From: Desulfobulbaceae bacterium UBA2276
Lineage (GTDB): Bacteria; Desulfobacterota; Desulfobulbia; Desulfobulbales; Desulfocapsaceae
Assembly: GCA_002347085.1 (NCBI GenBank)
Contig: DDWW01000008.1
Span: 1 to 64,000 of the forward strand
Reading direction: 5' to 3'
Length of the DNA stretch: 64,000 nucleotides
Of this stretch, positions 16,370 to 25,093 are shown in pieces. A program made the translations under genes and the position numbers. Each line of letters opens with the position of its first letter. The first letter of the stretch is position 1. The notes beneath the pieces were generated by a model. The model was not told where the DNA came from. It made no database searches and saw only the letters and a program-made list of their open reading frames with translations.

Positions 16370-17764
16370 CTAACTCTTTTGATTTTCTTGAAAATTTTGC
16401 GGAAGTGCTTGGCTGGCCGCTTCGATAGCCCGCCGGCTTTGCTCGCCGCCGAAGGTGTCGGGGGTGTCAGTGCCTAAAATGGCCTTGACGATGGCGCCGT
16501 GATACAGTTGTTCAGCGGGCAAGGTGGGAAACAGGCGCTGTTGTTTGGCTTTATTCTCTTTAATGTGGAGGATGCCTGCGGCAAGCAACTGGTCAATGGT
16601 TGAGGAGAGAAGATGGGGAGTATGTCCGGGACAGAGGTCAGGGAGCATCGTGACTGTCAGTGTTTGCTGGCGGTCAAAAAACAGAAAAACCTGCTGGAGG
16701 ATATCAAGGGCGGCGCTGAGTTGTTTCGCCGGCGTGGAAGGCACCGACTGGAGCTGATAGCTGTGGCGTGTCTGACAGGCAAAGGCGACCTGAGCACCGG
16801 TCAGGATAAAGATCCAGCCCAGATAGAGCCAGATCAGAAACAGGGGGAGGGTGGCAAAGGAGCCGTAAATGGCGTTGTAATTGGAGACCCCGATCTGCAG
16901 GCTGACAAAAACATTCTGGGTGATAAACCAGAGAGACCCGGCCAGGATTGCGCCAATAAAGGCGGGGACCGGCTTGACCTTGGTGTTGGGAAAGATCATA
17001 TAACTGATTGACAAGGCCAGGGTAATAAGCAGGATGGGCAGCAAGAGCAGGAAAAATGTTTGCAGCCAGATCACGGGCAGGAAGGGTTCGATCCTGGACA
17101 GCAAGGCCGGGTTTTTAAGAATAGTGGTGGCCGCAAAGCCAATATTGATGGAGAATGGCATCAGGAACAACAGGGACAGGTAATCGGTGACCTTGCGCAG
17201 TGGTGAGCGGCCGGAGTGGACCTGCCAGATAGTATTCATGGCCTTTTCAATGGTGTCAAAGACCAGGATGATCATGATCAGGATGAGCAGGACGCCGATG
17301 GAGCCCAAGGTGGTAAAGTCGGTCTTGCCAACATAGCTGAAGAGCTTATCGGCGGCGGAGCGGAGATGCGCGGTCATGGTCGCGGTTGTTTTGTCGGTGT
17401 CATCAGGCGCGGTCTCGGCTCCAGTATCAAGCTGAGAGGGGATCGAGGCGGTAGGGGTGATCTTTTTGTCCAGGGTGTCGATGTATTCGTACACGACCTG
17501 CTGCAGGTTGTTGCCGCCCCCAATACCTTTGATCAGGGCGGTGCTCATGGCCAGCAAGGGTACCAGGGAGAGGATGATGGTATAGGTGAGGGCGCTGGCG
17601 CGGAGGGCAAGTTCATTCCTGTGAAACTCCCTGGCGGTAATCAGGAGTACCCTGACGAGGATATGGCCCGCCTGTTTTGGGCCGGTGGGCGCGGCGCACG
17701 GCTGGTCTGCCCAGTTTATTATGCGGCTGGCGATGGAGGGCTGGCGTGGTTGCTGAGTGGTCAT
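16370..17764 (-). CDS. YihY/BrkB family inner membrane protein
   Basis: This protein of about 464 residues is a multi-pass membrane protein of the YihY/virulence factor BrkB family, once mislabelled ribonuclease BN. Typical segments are ELALRASALTYTIILSLVPLLAM, TIWQVHSGRSPLRKVTDYLS, YMIFPNTKVK and VSNYNAIYGSFATLPLFLIW. The C-terminal ~110 residues are soluble and look like a winged-helix-type extension. I take ATG 17764. An earlier in-frame start at 17866 would overlap the kinase gene by 77 bases. The function of the family is unsettled. Confidence 0.87.
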   Translation of the reverse strand: MTTQQPRQPSIASRIINWADQPCAAPTGPKQAGHILVRVLLITAREFHRNELALRASALTYTIILSLVPLLAMSTALIKGIGGGNNLQQVVYEYIDTLDKKITPTASIPSQLDTGAETAPDDTDKTTATMTAHLRSAADKLFSYVGKTDFTTLGSIGVLLILIMIILVFDTIEKAMNTIWQVHSGRSPLRKVTDYLSLLFLMPFSINIGFAATTILKNPALLSRIEPFLPVIWLQTFFLLLLPILLITLALSISYMIFPNTKVKPVPAFIGAILAGSLWFITQNVFVSLQIGVSNYNAIYGSFATLPLFLIWLYLGWIFILTGAQVAFACQTRHSYQLQSVPSTPAKQLSAALDILQQVFLFFDRQQTLTVTMLPDLCPGHTPHLLSSTIDQLLAAGILHIKENKAKQQRLFPTLPAEQLYHGAIVKAILGTDTPDTFGGEQSRRAIEAASQALPQNFQENQKS

Positions 17765-17789
17765 GATGACTGTTGGGTATTGTAGAGTG

Positions 17790-19980
17790 TCAATTGCCCT
17801 TGTAGAGCCTTTCTTCCAGGATTTTGAAGACGATTTCACGTTTGATGGGCTTGCTGATATAATCATTCATCCCCGCTTCTAAACATTTTTCCCGATCACC
17901 TTTCATGGCGTTGGCGGTCATGGCGACAATGGGAACATCGGTAAAGCCCTGTTGCCGAATCTGGCGGGTGGCTTCCAGGCCGTCCATTTCGGGCATCTGG
18001 ATATCCATGAGGATGAGGTCATATTGATCCGGATTTTGGGTGTAGGCCTCCAGGGCCAGCCGACCATTGGCCGCGACCTGTACTGTATATCCCGCCTTGC
18101 CGAGCATCATCATGGCCAGTTTCTGGTTGACCAGATTGTCTTCAGCGAGCAGGATGCGGCTGGCGTGTTTGATCTCTTCTCGAATGGAATACTGGGTGAC
18201 GAGTTCTTTTTCTTCTTTGGGCAGGCTGGTTGCATCCGGGCTGCTGAGGATCTTGGCCAGGGTCTTGAGCAGCATGGAGCGTCGGGTGGGCTTGGTGAGA
18301 AAGGCGTTAAATCCGGCATCGCGGCAGCGGCTGGCGATTTTTTCGGTGCTGGAGGTGTAGGCCAAGAGGGGCATATTACGACTCTTGGTCTCGGCCTTGC
18401 GGATCTCTGTGGCCAGGTCAAACCCTGATATGATCGGGAGTTGCAGATCAAGGATGGCGGCATCGAAGGGGGTGTTGTGCTCGTCGGCCGCAATGATTGT
18501 TGCCAAGGTTTTGGTCTCATCGGTGAGGGCGGTGACCTGGATCGTATGCTGCTGAAATATCTTGAGCAGGATCTCGATGTTGGTGGTGTTGTCGTCAACG
18601 ATGAGGATGCGGGCGTCTTTCAGGGTGCTGATATCCGCTGTTTTGGGTTTAGGCCGTTCTGATTTGTGCATGAGGGCCGTGAAATGGAAGATGGAACCTT
18701 GGCCAGGGACGCTTTCCGCCCAAACCTTTCCGTTCATTAACTGGGCGATTTTTCTGCATATGGAGAGGCCAAGGCCGGTGCCGCCATATTTTCTGGTGGT
18801 TGAGCCATCCGCCTGTTTGAAGGCCTCAAAGATGGTCTCGGTCTTGGAAGGATCAATGCCAATGCCGGTGTCTCGAATCTTGCTGTGGATAACAAGAGTA
18901 TCCGCGGTCTCTTCTTCCACCTCCAGGGAGAGTTCCAGTTCGCCCTGTTCCGTAAATTTGATGGAATTACCCAGGAGATTAACCAATACCTGGCGGAATC
19001 TTCCCGGATCTCCCATGACGTTGGCCGGTAAGTCGCTCGTCGATGCGGCACAGCATCTCGATATGTTTGCCGGCGATCTTGGGCCGGATCATATCGCAGA
19101 CATCATGGGCGGTTATCTCCGGGTCGAAATCAATGGCCTCAAGCTCCATGTGCCCGGCCTCAACCTTGGAAAAGTCAAGGATGTCATTGATTAAACCAAG
19201 AAGGGCCTCGCCGCTGCGTTTGATGGTAAAGGCACTCTCTTTCTGCTCGTCGTCCAGCTCAGAGGTCAGCAGCATATCAGTAAACCCGATGATGCCGTTC
19301 ATGGGGGTTCTGATCTCATGGCTCATGGAGGCCAGGAATTCACTCTTGGCGATATTGGCGGCCTCGGCTGCGACCTTGGCCTCCCGCAACTGTCTGGTCT
19401 GGATCTCGATCTCGGATTGCAGGGTCTTTGAGTAATTATCCTGTTGCTCCTGAATAGTTTGATAACTTTTCTGGTTTTCCTCGAGGATACCCTGGTATTT
19501 ATGCTCGAGTACGGAAAATTTGCGATCGAATTGCTTCTTTTGAATCTCAAGCCGTTGCAAGGTCTGGCGGTGCTCAAGTCGGCCTTGAAACAGGCTCAGG
19601 CAGAGTTTGACTGTCCGGCAGAGAGAGGAGGCCTGGGCTTGCCGGCCATTGCCATCTTTCTTGTTGCCTGTTTTGTCTATGGAATCGTTGCTGAAGAAGA
19701 GGGAGGCCTTCAGTGCAGGCAGGGATATAGCATGATAGCTGCCGTTGCTGGTGGTCCAGAACGACTGTGTGTCTAATCCTGCTTTGGCCTGATTGGTCAG
19801 TTCGTCCATGACCTGCGGGGGCGGATGCAGGCTCGTTGCTCCGTTGCTCTGGAGAGTGCCTTGCTGATCAAGACAGAGGTAGAGATGATCGGGATCGGTG
19901 TCGGCCAAGAGGGCCAGAAGTTCTGTAATCTCGGTGGTAAAGGTTACTGTCTGGTTAAAAACCGCAAAACTGTTGTCCAT
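17790..19980 (-). pseudogene. Hybrid sensor histidine kinase / double response regulator, frameshifted
   Basis: Two minus-strand frames together encode one protein of about 730 residues. The first (19980 to about 19029) has an N-terminal sensor region, a coiled coil and the H-box [19 protein letters not shown]. It runs to CRIDERL and then leaves homology. The second resumes with [20 protein letters not shown] and holds the ATPase motifs DTGIGI and GGTGLGLSI. Two REC domains follow (DLQLPIISG and MDIQMPEMDG). Removing one base near 19029 restores a continuous frame. AGGAG precedes ATG 19980. Either the gene is inactivated or the sequence has an error. The second half could also be made separately from ATG 19016. 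Confidence 0.85.
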
Positions 19981-20057
19981 ACTTGGGCTCCTGATACGAT
20001 TAGGCACCTGGGTCAATGTGCCAAAATGGTATTGATTTGTTGACGATGACCGAGCTC

Positions 20058-20897
20058 TTATGTTTCGTAAATCGCTTGGGCCTTTGCTATTTCTTCGGGC
20101 AGGTCGTCGATCAATACCTTGTATTCATTCATGTTTTCTTGGAGATGGAGCACCAGCGAGGGTGAAAGAGGTGACGCGATATCGGGCAAGGAGCTGTAAC
20201 CAAGTTGTCCGGTAATGTATTGGGCAATCTGGAGGATACTGGTCAGGCTGCTGGGGTCAGCATCTTCAGCCAGGGTGTGATGGTCGCGAATGGCCTCCTG
20301 AATGGAGGTGGACATCCCCCATTCTTGGGCCAAGAGAAAGCCGATTACGCAGTGATTAGTCCCCAGAAGCCGTTGTTCATGGGCAATGATTGAGTCTGTC
20401 GGTTGGCATGCCTCACAGGCGGCAAGAAAGGCGTCTCTTTCGATCTGCTCCTCTACGATCTTGCCGAAATCATGGAGGATGCCACAGAGATATGGGTCGT
20501 CACCGTTGATGCCAAAGATTCTCTCGGCCAGAATCTTGCTGCAGGTGCTGACCACCGCGCAGTGTAACCAGAGCCGTTTTCTGGAGAAGATACCCGGGCT
20601 GCCTTTTTCCTTGAAGATGTTTTGCAAGGCATCCGTGACCGCTATGCTGCGCAGGTTTTGCATACCCAGGAAGGCCACGGCCCGACTAATAGAGGTCACC
20701 GGTTGTGAAAGTCCGTAGAAGGCACTGTTGACCAGACGGAGCAGGCGAGCCACCAAAGTGGGATCCATCTTGATAACGTCTTCAAAGTCTTTTATGGTCG
20801 TATTCTCATCGGCGAGCATTCGTGAAAGCTCGGTGACGACGTAGGGCAGGGTTTTTACATCCTTGAATTTTTTGACAAATTGTTCGGCTGTCAGCAT
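20058..20897 (-). CDS. HDOD domain signalling protein
   Basis: This 279-residue cytoplasmic protein is a stand-alone HDOD domain, a degenerate HD-type phosphohydrolase fold used in signalling. Typical phrases are [53 protein letters not shown] and [14 protein letters not shown], and the HD pair is kept. It is encoded 77 bases before the hybrid kinase on the same strand and 27 bases after the MoaE-like gene. The three probably form one transcription unit. Confidence 0.9.
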   Translation of the reverse strand: MLTAEQFVKKFKDVKTLPYVVTELSRMLADENTTIKDFEDVIKMDPTLVARLLRLVNSAFYGLSQPVTSISRAVAFLGMQNLRSIAVTDALQNIFKEKGSPGIFSRKRLWLHCAVVSTCSKILAERIFGINGDDPYLCGILHDFGKIVEEQIERDAFLAACEACQPTDSIIAHEQRLLGTNHCVIGFLLAQEWGMSTSIQEAIRDHHTLAEDADPSSLTSILQIAQYITGQLGYSSLPDIASPLSPSLVLHLQENMNEYKVLIDDLPEEIAKAQAIYET

Positions 20898-20924
20898 AAT
20901 GAATTTTTCAACGTGTGGAGGCCC

Positions 20925-21284
20925 TTAGATAATTTCCCGTTTGCCAATGGCCTCGGCCTTGACCCGGTCAAGAAGCTCGGCCATCACTGGTTTGAGATGC
21001 TCGCGAAGATCACCGGCCACGATGATGAAAAGCAGGTCGTCACCTGGTAGGAACTCCCCGCTTCTGGCCTCGATGACAATGTCAAAGATGCCTTCCCGTC
21101 CAAGAAATTCCTGGCGAATAACCTCGATCTTGGCAAGGTCAGGGGTGACCTCCAGGGCCTTGACCTTGCTCTTGTCCTTTCTTGACCAGTTGCGGACCAC
21201 GCCGTTATGGATGAGGATCATCCCTACATTGTCCTGAAATCCAGGCTGTTGTTTCATTTCTGCAATTCTTTTTGAGATGTCCAT
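20925..21284 (-). CDS. Short MoaE-like protein
   Basis: This 119-residue protein matches the MoaE (molybdopterin synthase large subunit) fold in order. GMILIHNGVVR corresponds to the first strand, VKALEVTPDLAKIEVI to the central helix, GEFLPGDDLLFIIVAGDLRE to the second half, and LLDRVKAEAIGKRE to the active-site lysine region. It is shorter than typical MoaE (about 140-150), and the usual P(I/F)WK is AIGK here. It lies upstream of HDOD and kinase genes, not with moaD. It may be a genuine Mo cofactor enzyme or a repurposed relative. Confidence 0.7.
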   Translation of the reverse strand: MDISKRIAEMKQQPGFQDNVGMILIHNGVVRNWSRKDKSKVKALEVTPDLAKIEVIRQEFLGREGIFDIVIEARSGEFLPGDDLLFIIVAGDLREHLKPVMAELLDRVKAEAIGKREII

Positions 21285-21340
21285 GGATGGCTCCTTGTTC
21301 TGAGGTAGGCAGATTGTTTTGTATGTATGCGATTATTGTC

Positions 21341-22558
21341 TTATCGTGTAACAACTTGTTTTTTTATCGTTTTGTTGCTTTTCGCGGTTTGTACGGTATC
21401 CGGTAGCTTCAGATTATATCCAGCGGGCATTTGTTTTTTTCCTTGCAAGATCGACTCCTTAAGGGCAGGATTGAGTGCCTTGATGGTATTGATATCGACC
21501 TTGAAACGGCGACTGATGGCCTCCATTGAGGCCTGACTGGCCAGACGGATAGTAGTTGTGGCTATCGGTTTGTGGCGGCGCAGAGAGGGATCCTGCTCAA
21601 GTTTGTGGGCGGAACGGAGAGCGGCCAGAAATTCTGGATAAAAATTGCGGGAGGCAAATTTGAAGTACCCCTCCTGGTATTCGAGAAAGATCCTTTCGTA
21701 GGAACCTTTAGCTTTTTTTGCCCGCGCCATCCCTGATGTGCCATAATTATAGGCGGTCAGGGCCAGGGGCCAACTGCCAAGAACAGTGTGATTTCTTTGC
21801 AGAAACTTGGCGGCGGCATTACTGGCAACAAAGGGATCCTGTCGTTCATCAATGGTCTGGTCGATGCGCAGATATTGTTTTCCCGTTGACTGGGTGAATT
21901 GCCAGAGGCCAGAGGCCCCAACCTTGCTGTAGGCATCTGGATTAAAAGAGGATTCAACATGGGGCAGGTAGGCGAGTTCCTCGGGGAGATTATATGAGCG
22001 AAAGATCCTTTTTATCTCAGGGAGATAAGCGCCGGAGCGGACAACGCCTTCCCTGAACCGCTCTTTCTGACCAATCTGGACTCGGACAGACTCGCTGGCC
22101 TTAAGCAGTTGTGCCTTCCCCGCCCCCTTGAACATGGTGGCTACTCGCTGTTCTTCCTTGGTGGCAGGGGGATTCCCTTGAGCCAGGTGAGTCAGGATGG
22201 AGATATACCTCTGTTTGGCAGCGTCGAGTACGGGCGTATTGATTTGCGCGGCACCAGGGCGCAGGTAATCAATAATGGGGATGACCCCATAAATTTTTGT
22301 GAGATCATTTTTGTCATGGATAACTCCTTCGCTGGTGGAGTATGTTGTGTAGATCTTTTCCCAGAAGGCGACGTTGGCCTCGATAGCGGGAAAGGTGGGG
22401 AAGTTGGGGGCGTTTTTCGTGTTGACTGTCGCACCCAGAGTGGAGGTGTAGCCTGAAAGGCCAATGAACGCAAGAGTGGCAACAAGGCAGTACGCCAGGG
22501 AGTTCAGGGCACGGGCGTGTCGGATAAAGACAAAAGTTTCTGAGCTTGCCTGTTTCAT
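21341..22558 (-). CDS. Membrane-bound lytic murein transglycosylase (MltD-like)
   Basis: This 405-residue protein cleaves peptidoglycan to 1,6-anhydro products in the periplasm. An N-terminal hydrophobic segment (about residues 20-38) serves as signal or anchor. The SLT domain shows catalytic E202 in HVESSFNPDAYSKVGASGLW, then ALTAYNYG and the FYPEFLAAL segment. A C-terminal LysM-like region (about 350-395) would bind cell wall. The architecture is that of MltD. It is transcribed divergently from the Nudix gene. Confidence 0.9.
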   Translation of the reverse strand: MKQASSETFVFIRHARALNSLAYCLVATLAFIGLSGYTSTLGATVNTKNAPNFPTFPAIEANVAFWEKIYTTYSTSEGVIHDKNDLTKIYGVIPIIDYLRPGAAQINTPVLDAAKQRYISILTHLAQGNPPATKEEQRVATMFKGAGKAQLLKASESVRVQIGQKERFREGVVRSGAYLPEIKRIFRSYNLPEELAYLPHVESSFNPDAYSKVGASGLWQFTQSTGKQYLRIDQTIDERQDPFVASNAAAKFLQRNHTVLGSWPLALTAYNYGTSGMARAKKAKGSYERIFLEYQEGYFKFASRNFYPEFLAALRSAHKLEQDPSLRRHKPIATTTIRLASQASMEAISRRFKVDINTIKALNPALKESILQGKKQMPAGYNLKLPDTVQTAKSNKTIKKQVVTR

Positions 22559-22696
22559 GTTGTAAAAACGGAAGATTGAAGATTGAAAAAGGTTTCCCGG
22601 CTCCCCTCTGCTGCATGGGGACCGGAAAAATATCTGTGTTAATGCGCACGAATCTGTGGTTGAGCGTTAGCTCTATTTAATCATAAGGACGACCTG

Positions 22697-23191
22697 ATGT
22701 ACACTCCAATATTGGCAACCCTTGGTTTTATTCTGTCTCCTGATGGCCAGGAGACCTTGCTGGTGCAACGGAATAAACGGGCCGGCGATCAGCATCTGGG
22801 TAAATATAACGGTCTTGGTGGCAAGATGGAACGGCAGGAGGATATTTTTTCGTGCCTCCGGCGTGAAGTCTATGAGGAATCCGGGCTGCAGTGCGAGGTT
22901 GCCACCTTGCGCGGGACGGTGAGTTGGCCTGGTTTTGGAGGCACTGGCGATACGAGTGAGGATTGGTTTGGTTTTATCTACCGCATTGATCGTTTCAGCG
23001 GCATTCCACGGGCATCTAATGAAGAAGGTGACCTGCAGTGGTGTCGAGTGGGCGAGTTGCATCTCTTGCCCATGTGGGAAGGGGATAAATATTTTCTGGA
23101 TATGGTTTTTGATGATGATCCACGGATCTTTCACGGTTGTATGCCTTATCGTGATGGTCGCCCTGTAAGTTGGAGTTATCACAGGGGCTGA
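22697..23191 (+). CDS. Nudix hydrolase (MutT/8-oxo-dGTP diphosphatase type)
   Basis: This 164-residue protein contains a complete Nudix box, GX5EX7REUXEEXGU, as GKMERQEDIFSCLRREVYEE followed by SGL. The preceding KYNGLGGK and the start ILATLGFIL resemble MTH1/YtkD-like 8-oxo-dGTP diphosphatases, which clean oxidised nucleotides from the pool. The substrate is inferred from the family only. AAGGA lies nine bases before ATG 22697. Confidence 0.88.
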   Translation: MYTPILATLGFILSPDGQETLLVQRNKRAGDQHLGKYNGLGGKMERQEDIFSCLRREVYEESGLQCEVATLRGTVSWPGFGGTGDTSEDWFGFIYRIDRFSGIPRASNEEGDLQWCRVGELHLLPMWEGDKYFLDMVFDDDPRIFHGCMPYRDGRPVSWSYHRG

Positions 23192-23387
23192 AGCCGGCAG
23201 GGCCTTCAGCGGAGTTTTTGTTGGCTCTTTTCTGGGCTTGTCAGATGAGATTGGTGATAATATTTTGCGACCACGGCTTAATGCTTGCAGAGAAGAAAGG
23301 GCATGGGTATATTTAAGGTCTCTTGATTGAGGAAGGAAAGTAGCGTTTTTTTAATTTTATTATAAATATAAGATAAGGGTAAATCAT

Positions 23388-23687
23388 ATGGGGCAGGATA
23401 GCGAGTTGGGGCGTCTTGAGATTTTTGTCGCCAAGTTGTTGGATAGATTTAATGCCTTACAGGCGGATAAGCTAAAGGTTGATGAGCTTTTGTCGCAACA
23501 GGAGGCAACAATTGCCGACTTGCAGGATGAGCTGGCGTCTCTCAAGGACGAAAGAGGGGCTTTTGGCAATCGGGTCTCGGGATTGCTGGAGCGTATTGAA
23601 GAATGGGAGTCGAGTGTTCAGGAGAGTGAAGAGAGCAGCGCCCCCACTCGTAGCTCTGAGGGCGGCGTGCAGGGCAGTCTGTTTTAG
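23388..23687 (+). CDS. ZapB-like coiled-coil division protein
   Basis: This 99-residue protein is almost entirely a coiled coil (about residues 5-78) with heptad-like LGRLEIFVAKLLDRFNAL and ADLQDELASLKDERGAF. It ends in a Ser/Glu-rich tail. Size, composition and its place directly before zapA suggest a ZapB or DUF904-type helper of the FtsZ ring. Sequence motifs alone cannot prove this. The stop codon TAG at 23685-23687 lies inside the first bases of a dispersed repeat, so insertion of that repeat may have set the present C-terminus. Confidence 0.72.
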   Translation: MGQDSELGRLEIFVAKLLDRFNALQADKLKVDELLSQQEATIADLQDELASLKDERGAFGNRVSGLLERIEEWESSVQESEESSAPTRSSEGGVQGSLF

Positions 23688-23787
23688 GAGCCGTTGCAGA
23701 TACGTGTCTCTTTATCGCTGTTTCGTTCCGGCTTCTTATGCCGTTCCGGCCACTCAGGTGGTCATGTGATTTGTTGGCGACGGCTTA
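23683..23787 (+). repeat. Copy D of the dispersed ~105-bp repeat
   Basis: It begins TTTTAGGAGCCGTTGCAGAT, has the centre TTCGTTCCGGCTTCTTATGC and ends GGCGACGGCTTA. Inner arms GGCCACTCAG and CATGTGATTTG are also seen in other copies. It begins at the stop codon of the zapB-like gene and fills half of the gap before zapA. Confidence 0.82.
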
Positions 23788-23876
23788 GCATGGAGCTCGG
23801 ATAGGTCTCTTCTGAGTTCTACCTTTTGAGGAAGCCATTTGTTTCCTGGGTGTTGTGGAGAACGTGGAGAATTGAC

Positions 23877-24176
23877 TTGGAAAGGCTTGTTCGGTTTGAA
23901 CTTCTCGGTCAGGAATATTCCTTTTATACTGGGGCCCCTGAAAGTGAGGTGGCAGATATCCTTGAAATGGTGAAGGAACTGGTTAAGGAAAATATGGCTG
24001 GTGTCTCGGGGGCGATACCGGTGAGTAAGGTGGCGGTGTTGGTGAGTCTGAATATTGCCTCCAGGTATGTTGAGCTTAAATCTAAGTTTGAACAGTATCG
24101 AGCAGACACCGAGCAGCGGATTTCCAGTTTGAGTAGCCAAATTGATTCTGGGCTCTTTCCAGAAAAAGAAGAGTAA
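23877..24176 (+). CDS. zapA: Cell division protein ZapA
   Basis: This protein of about 99 residues is a ZapA homologue that bundles FtsZ filaments at midcell. The N-terminal strand region reads ERLVRFELLGQEYSFYTGAP, followed by the long C-terminal helix with ELKSKFEQYRADTEQRISSL. I choose TTG 23877 because GGAG lies seven bases upstream and the family domain begins there. The frame is open back to 23826. The next gene is 917 bases away. Confidence 0.85.
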   Translation: MERLVRFELLGQEYSFYTGAPESEVADILEMVKELVKENMAGVSGAIPVSKVAVLVSLNIASRYVELKSKFEQYRADTEQRISSLSSQIDSGLFPEKEE

Positions 24177-24290
24177 TAACGATAAATTTCTTTTGTTTGC
24201 TCCAGATTCTGCTATATTCGTTTGAGATATTTATTTGTTTTGTTGTTGTTCCGTCACGTTTTATGTTTTGATACATGTTGATAGTTGTTG

Positions 24291-24420
24291 GAAATCAGTT
24301 TCCCTGCCCTGTTGGTGATCTTCAGAGTGTTGAGCCAACTCTCATCAAAAGGGTATTAGTTTTTACCCACCTATTTCATAGGTTTAAACATCCTGCTGAC
24401 ACGGCAGGGCGGGGATTTTC
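24291..24420 (+). ncRNA. Structured RNA candidate, possibly 6S RNA
   Basis: No credible gene lies between zapA and rny. The ends of this segment pair as GAAATC with GATTTTC. Next to them, after an internal loop, CCCTGCCCTG (24302-24311) pairs with CACGGCAGGG (24400-24409), nine of ten. The interior holds three small hairpins: AGAGTGTTGAGCCAACTCT, GGGTATTAGTTTTTACCC and ACCTATTTCATAGGT. A long rod with an internal bubble placed after zapA fits 6S RNA, whose gene follows zapA in many proteobacteria. I did not recognise conserved 6S sequence, so the name is a guess from position and shape. Confidence 0.38.
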
Positions 24421-24561
24421 TTTGGGGTCGGTCCGGTCCGGCCTTTATTCTCAGGATAATAGATTTATTCTGTTTTTATATTCAGGGCGTCTCGGGAAGA
24501 GGTTTTTTTGGTCAGGATTAAAAGCGCGTAAAGAGTAACTGATCAGGCCGAGGCGAGTTGA

Positions 24562-24696
24562 CTGGAATTCATCAATAAGATTATTGATTGCAGTTGGAAT
24601 GACGTCAAACAAGATTTCGAAATTCGGGAAGAAAGATTGCGTTTATACTATCAGTCGGGGCTGTTCATGGATCTGCTGTTTAGGAGCCGTTACTGA
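24562..24696 (+). other. Possible small gene remnant
   Basis: A stop-to-stop frame of 44 sense codons reads like protein: LEFINKIIDCSWNDVKQ, then DFEIREERLRLYYQSGLF. It has no ATG, GTG or plausible start at its head. Its last residues, FRSRY, come from the left end of dispersed repeat C. It may be the tail of a lost gene. No family was recognised. The rest of the 24177-25093 gap holds the RNA candidate, repeat C and about 300 bases of AT-rich leader before rny, in which I see nothing specific. Confidence 0.3.
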
Positions 24697-24797
24697 ACAA
24701 CTTGTATTTTATTGACCATTTCGTTACGGCTCTTTATGCCGTTTGCGGGATCACAATAGTTCAAGTTCTATGCAAGTTTATTTCGTAACGACGGCTT
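24679..24797 (+). repeat. Copy C of the dispersed ~105-bp repeat
   Basis: It begins TTTAGGAGCCGTTACTGAAC, has the centre ATTTCGTTACGGCTCTTTAT followed by GCCG, and ends TTTCGTAACGACGGCTT. It is slightly longer than the other copies (119 bases) because of extra bases between the centre and the right end. Confidence 0.82.
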
Positions 24798-25093
24798 GCT
24801 CAGTATCCGTAAACCTGAGATTGATTTCATATAGAAAAATTTAGTGTTCATGCCCCCGGATTCAGGGTGGTACCGATAGTTGTTGTGTGATTCAAGCGCA
24901 ATACTTTTGTCTGAATGCTAAGTCTTGTAATAATTTTGCATAGTTGACTGTTTCTGGTCGCTTGATCTTTGTTACTGCTTGCCTCTTTCCTTCCTCTCGT
25001 TTTTTTGTTTCTCTTCCGCGGCTCAGTTGTGTCCGCTGTCATGTCTGTTCCTTGCCTGTTCAATCAAATCTTGCCTACCAGGATTAGAGTATT

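Noticed and set aside
24275..24538. 87-codon frame after zapA
   Set aside because: There is no ribosome-binding site, the composition is not protein-like, and the segment folds as a structured RNA instead.
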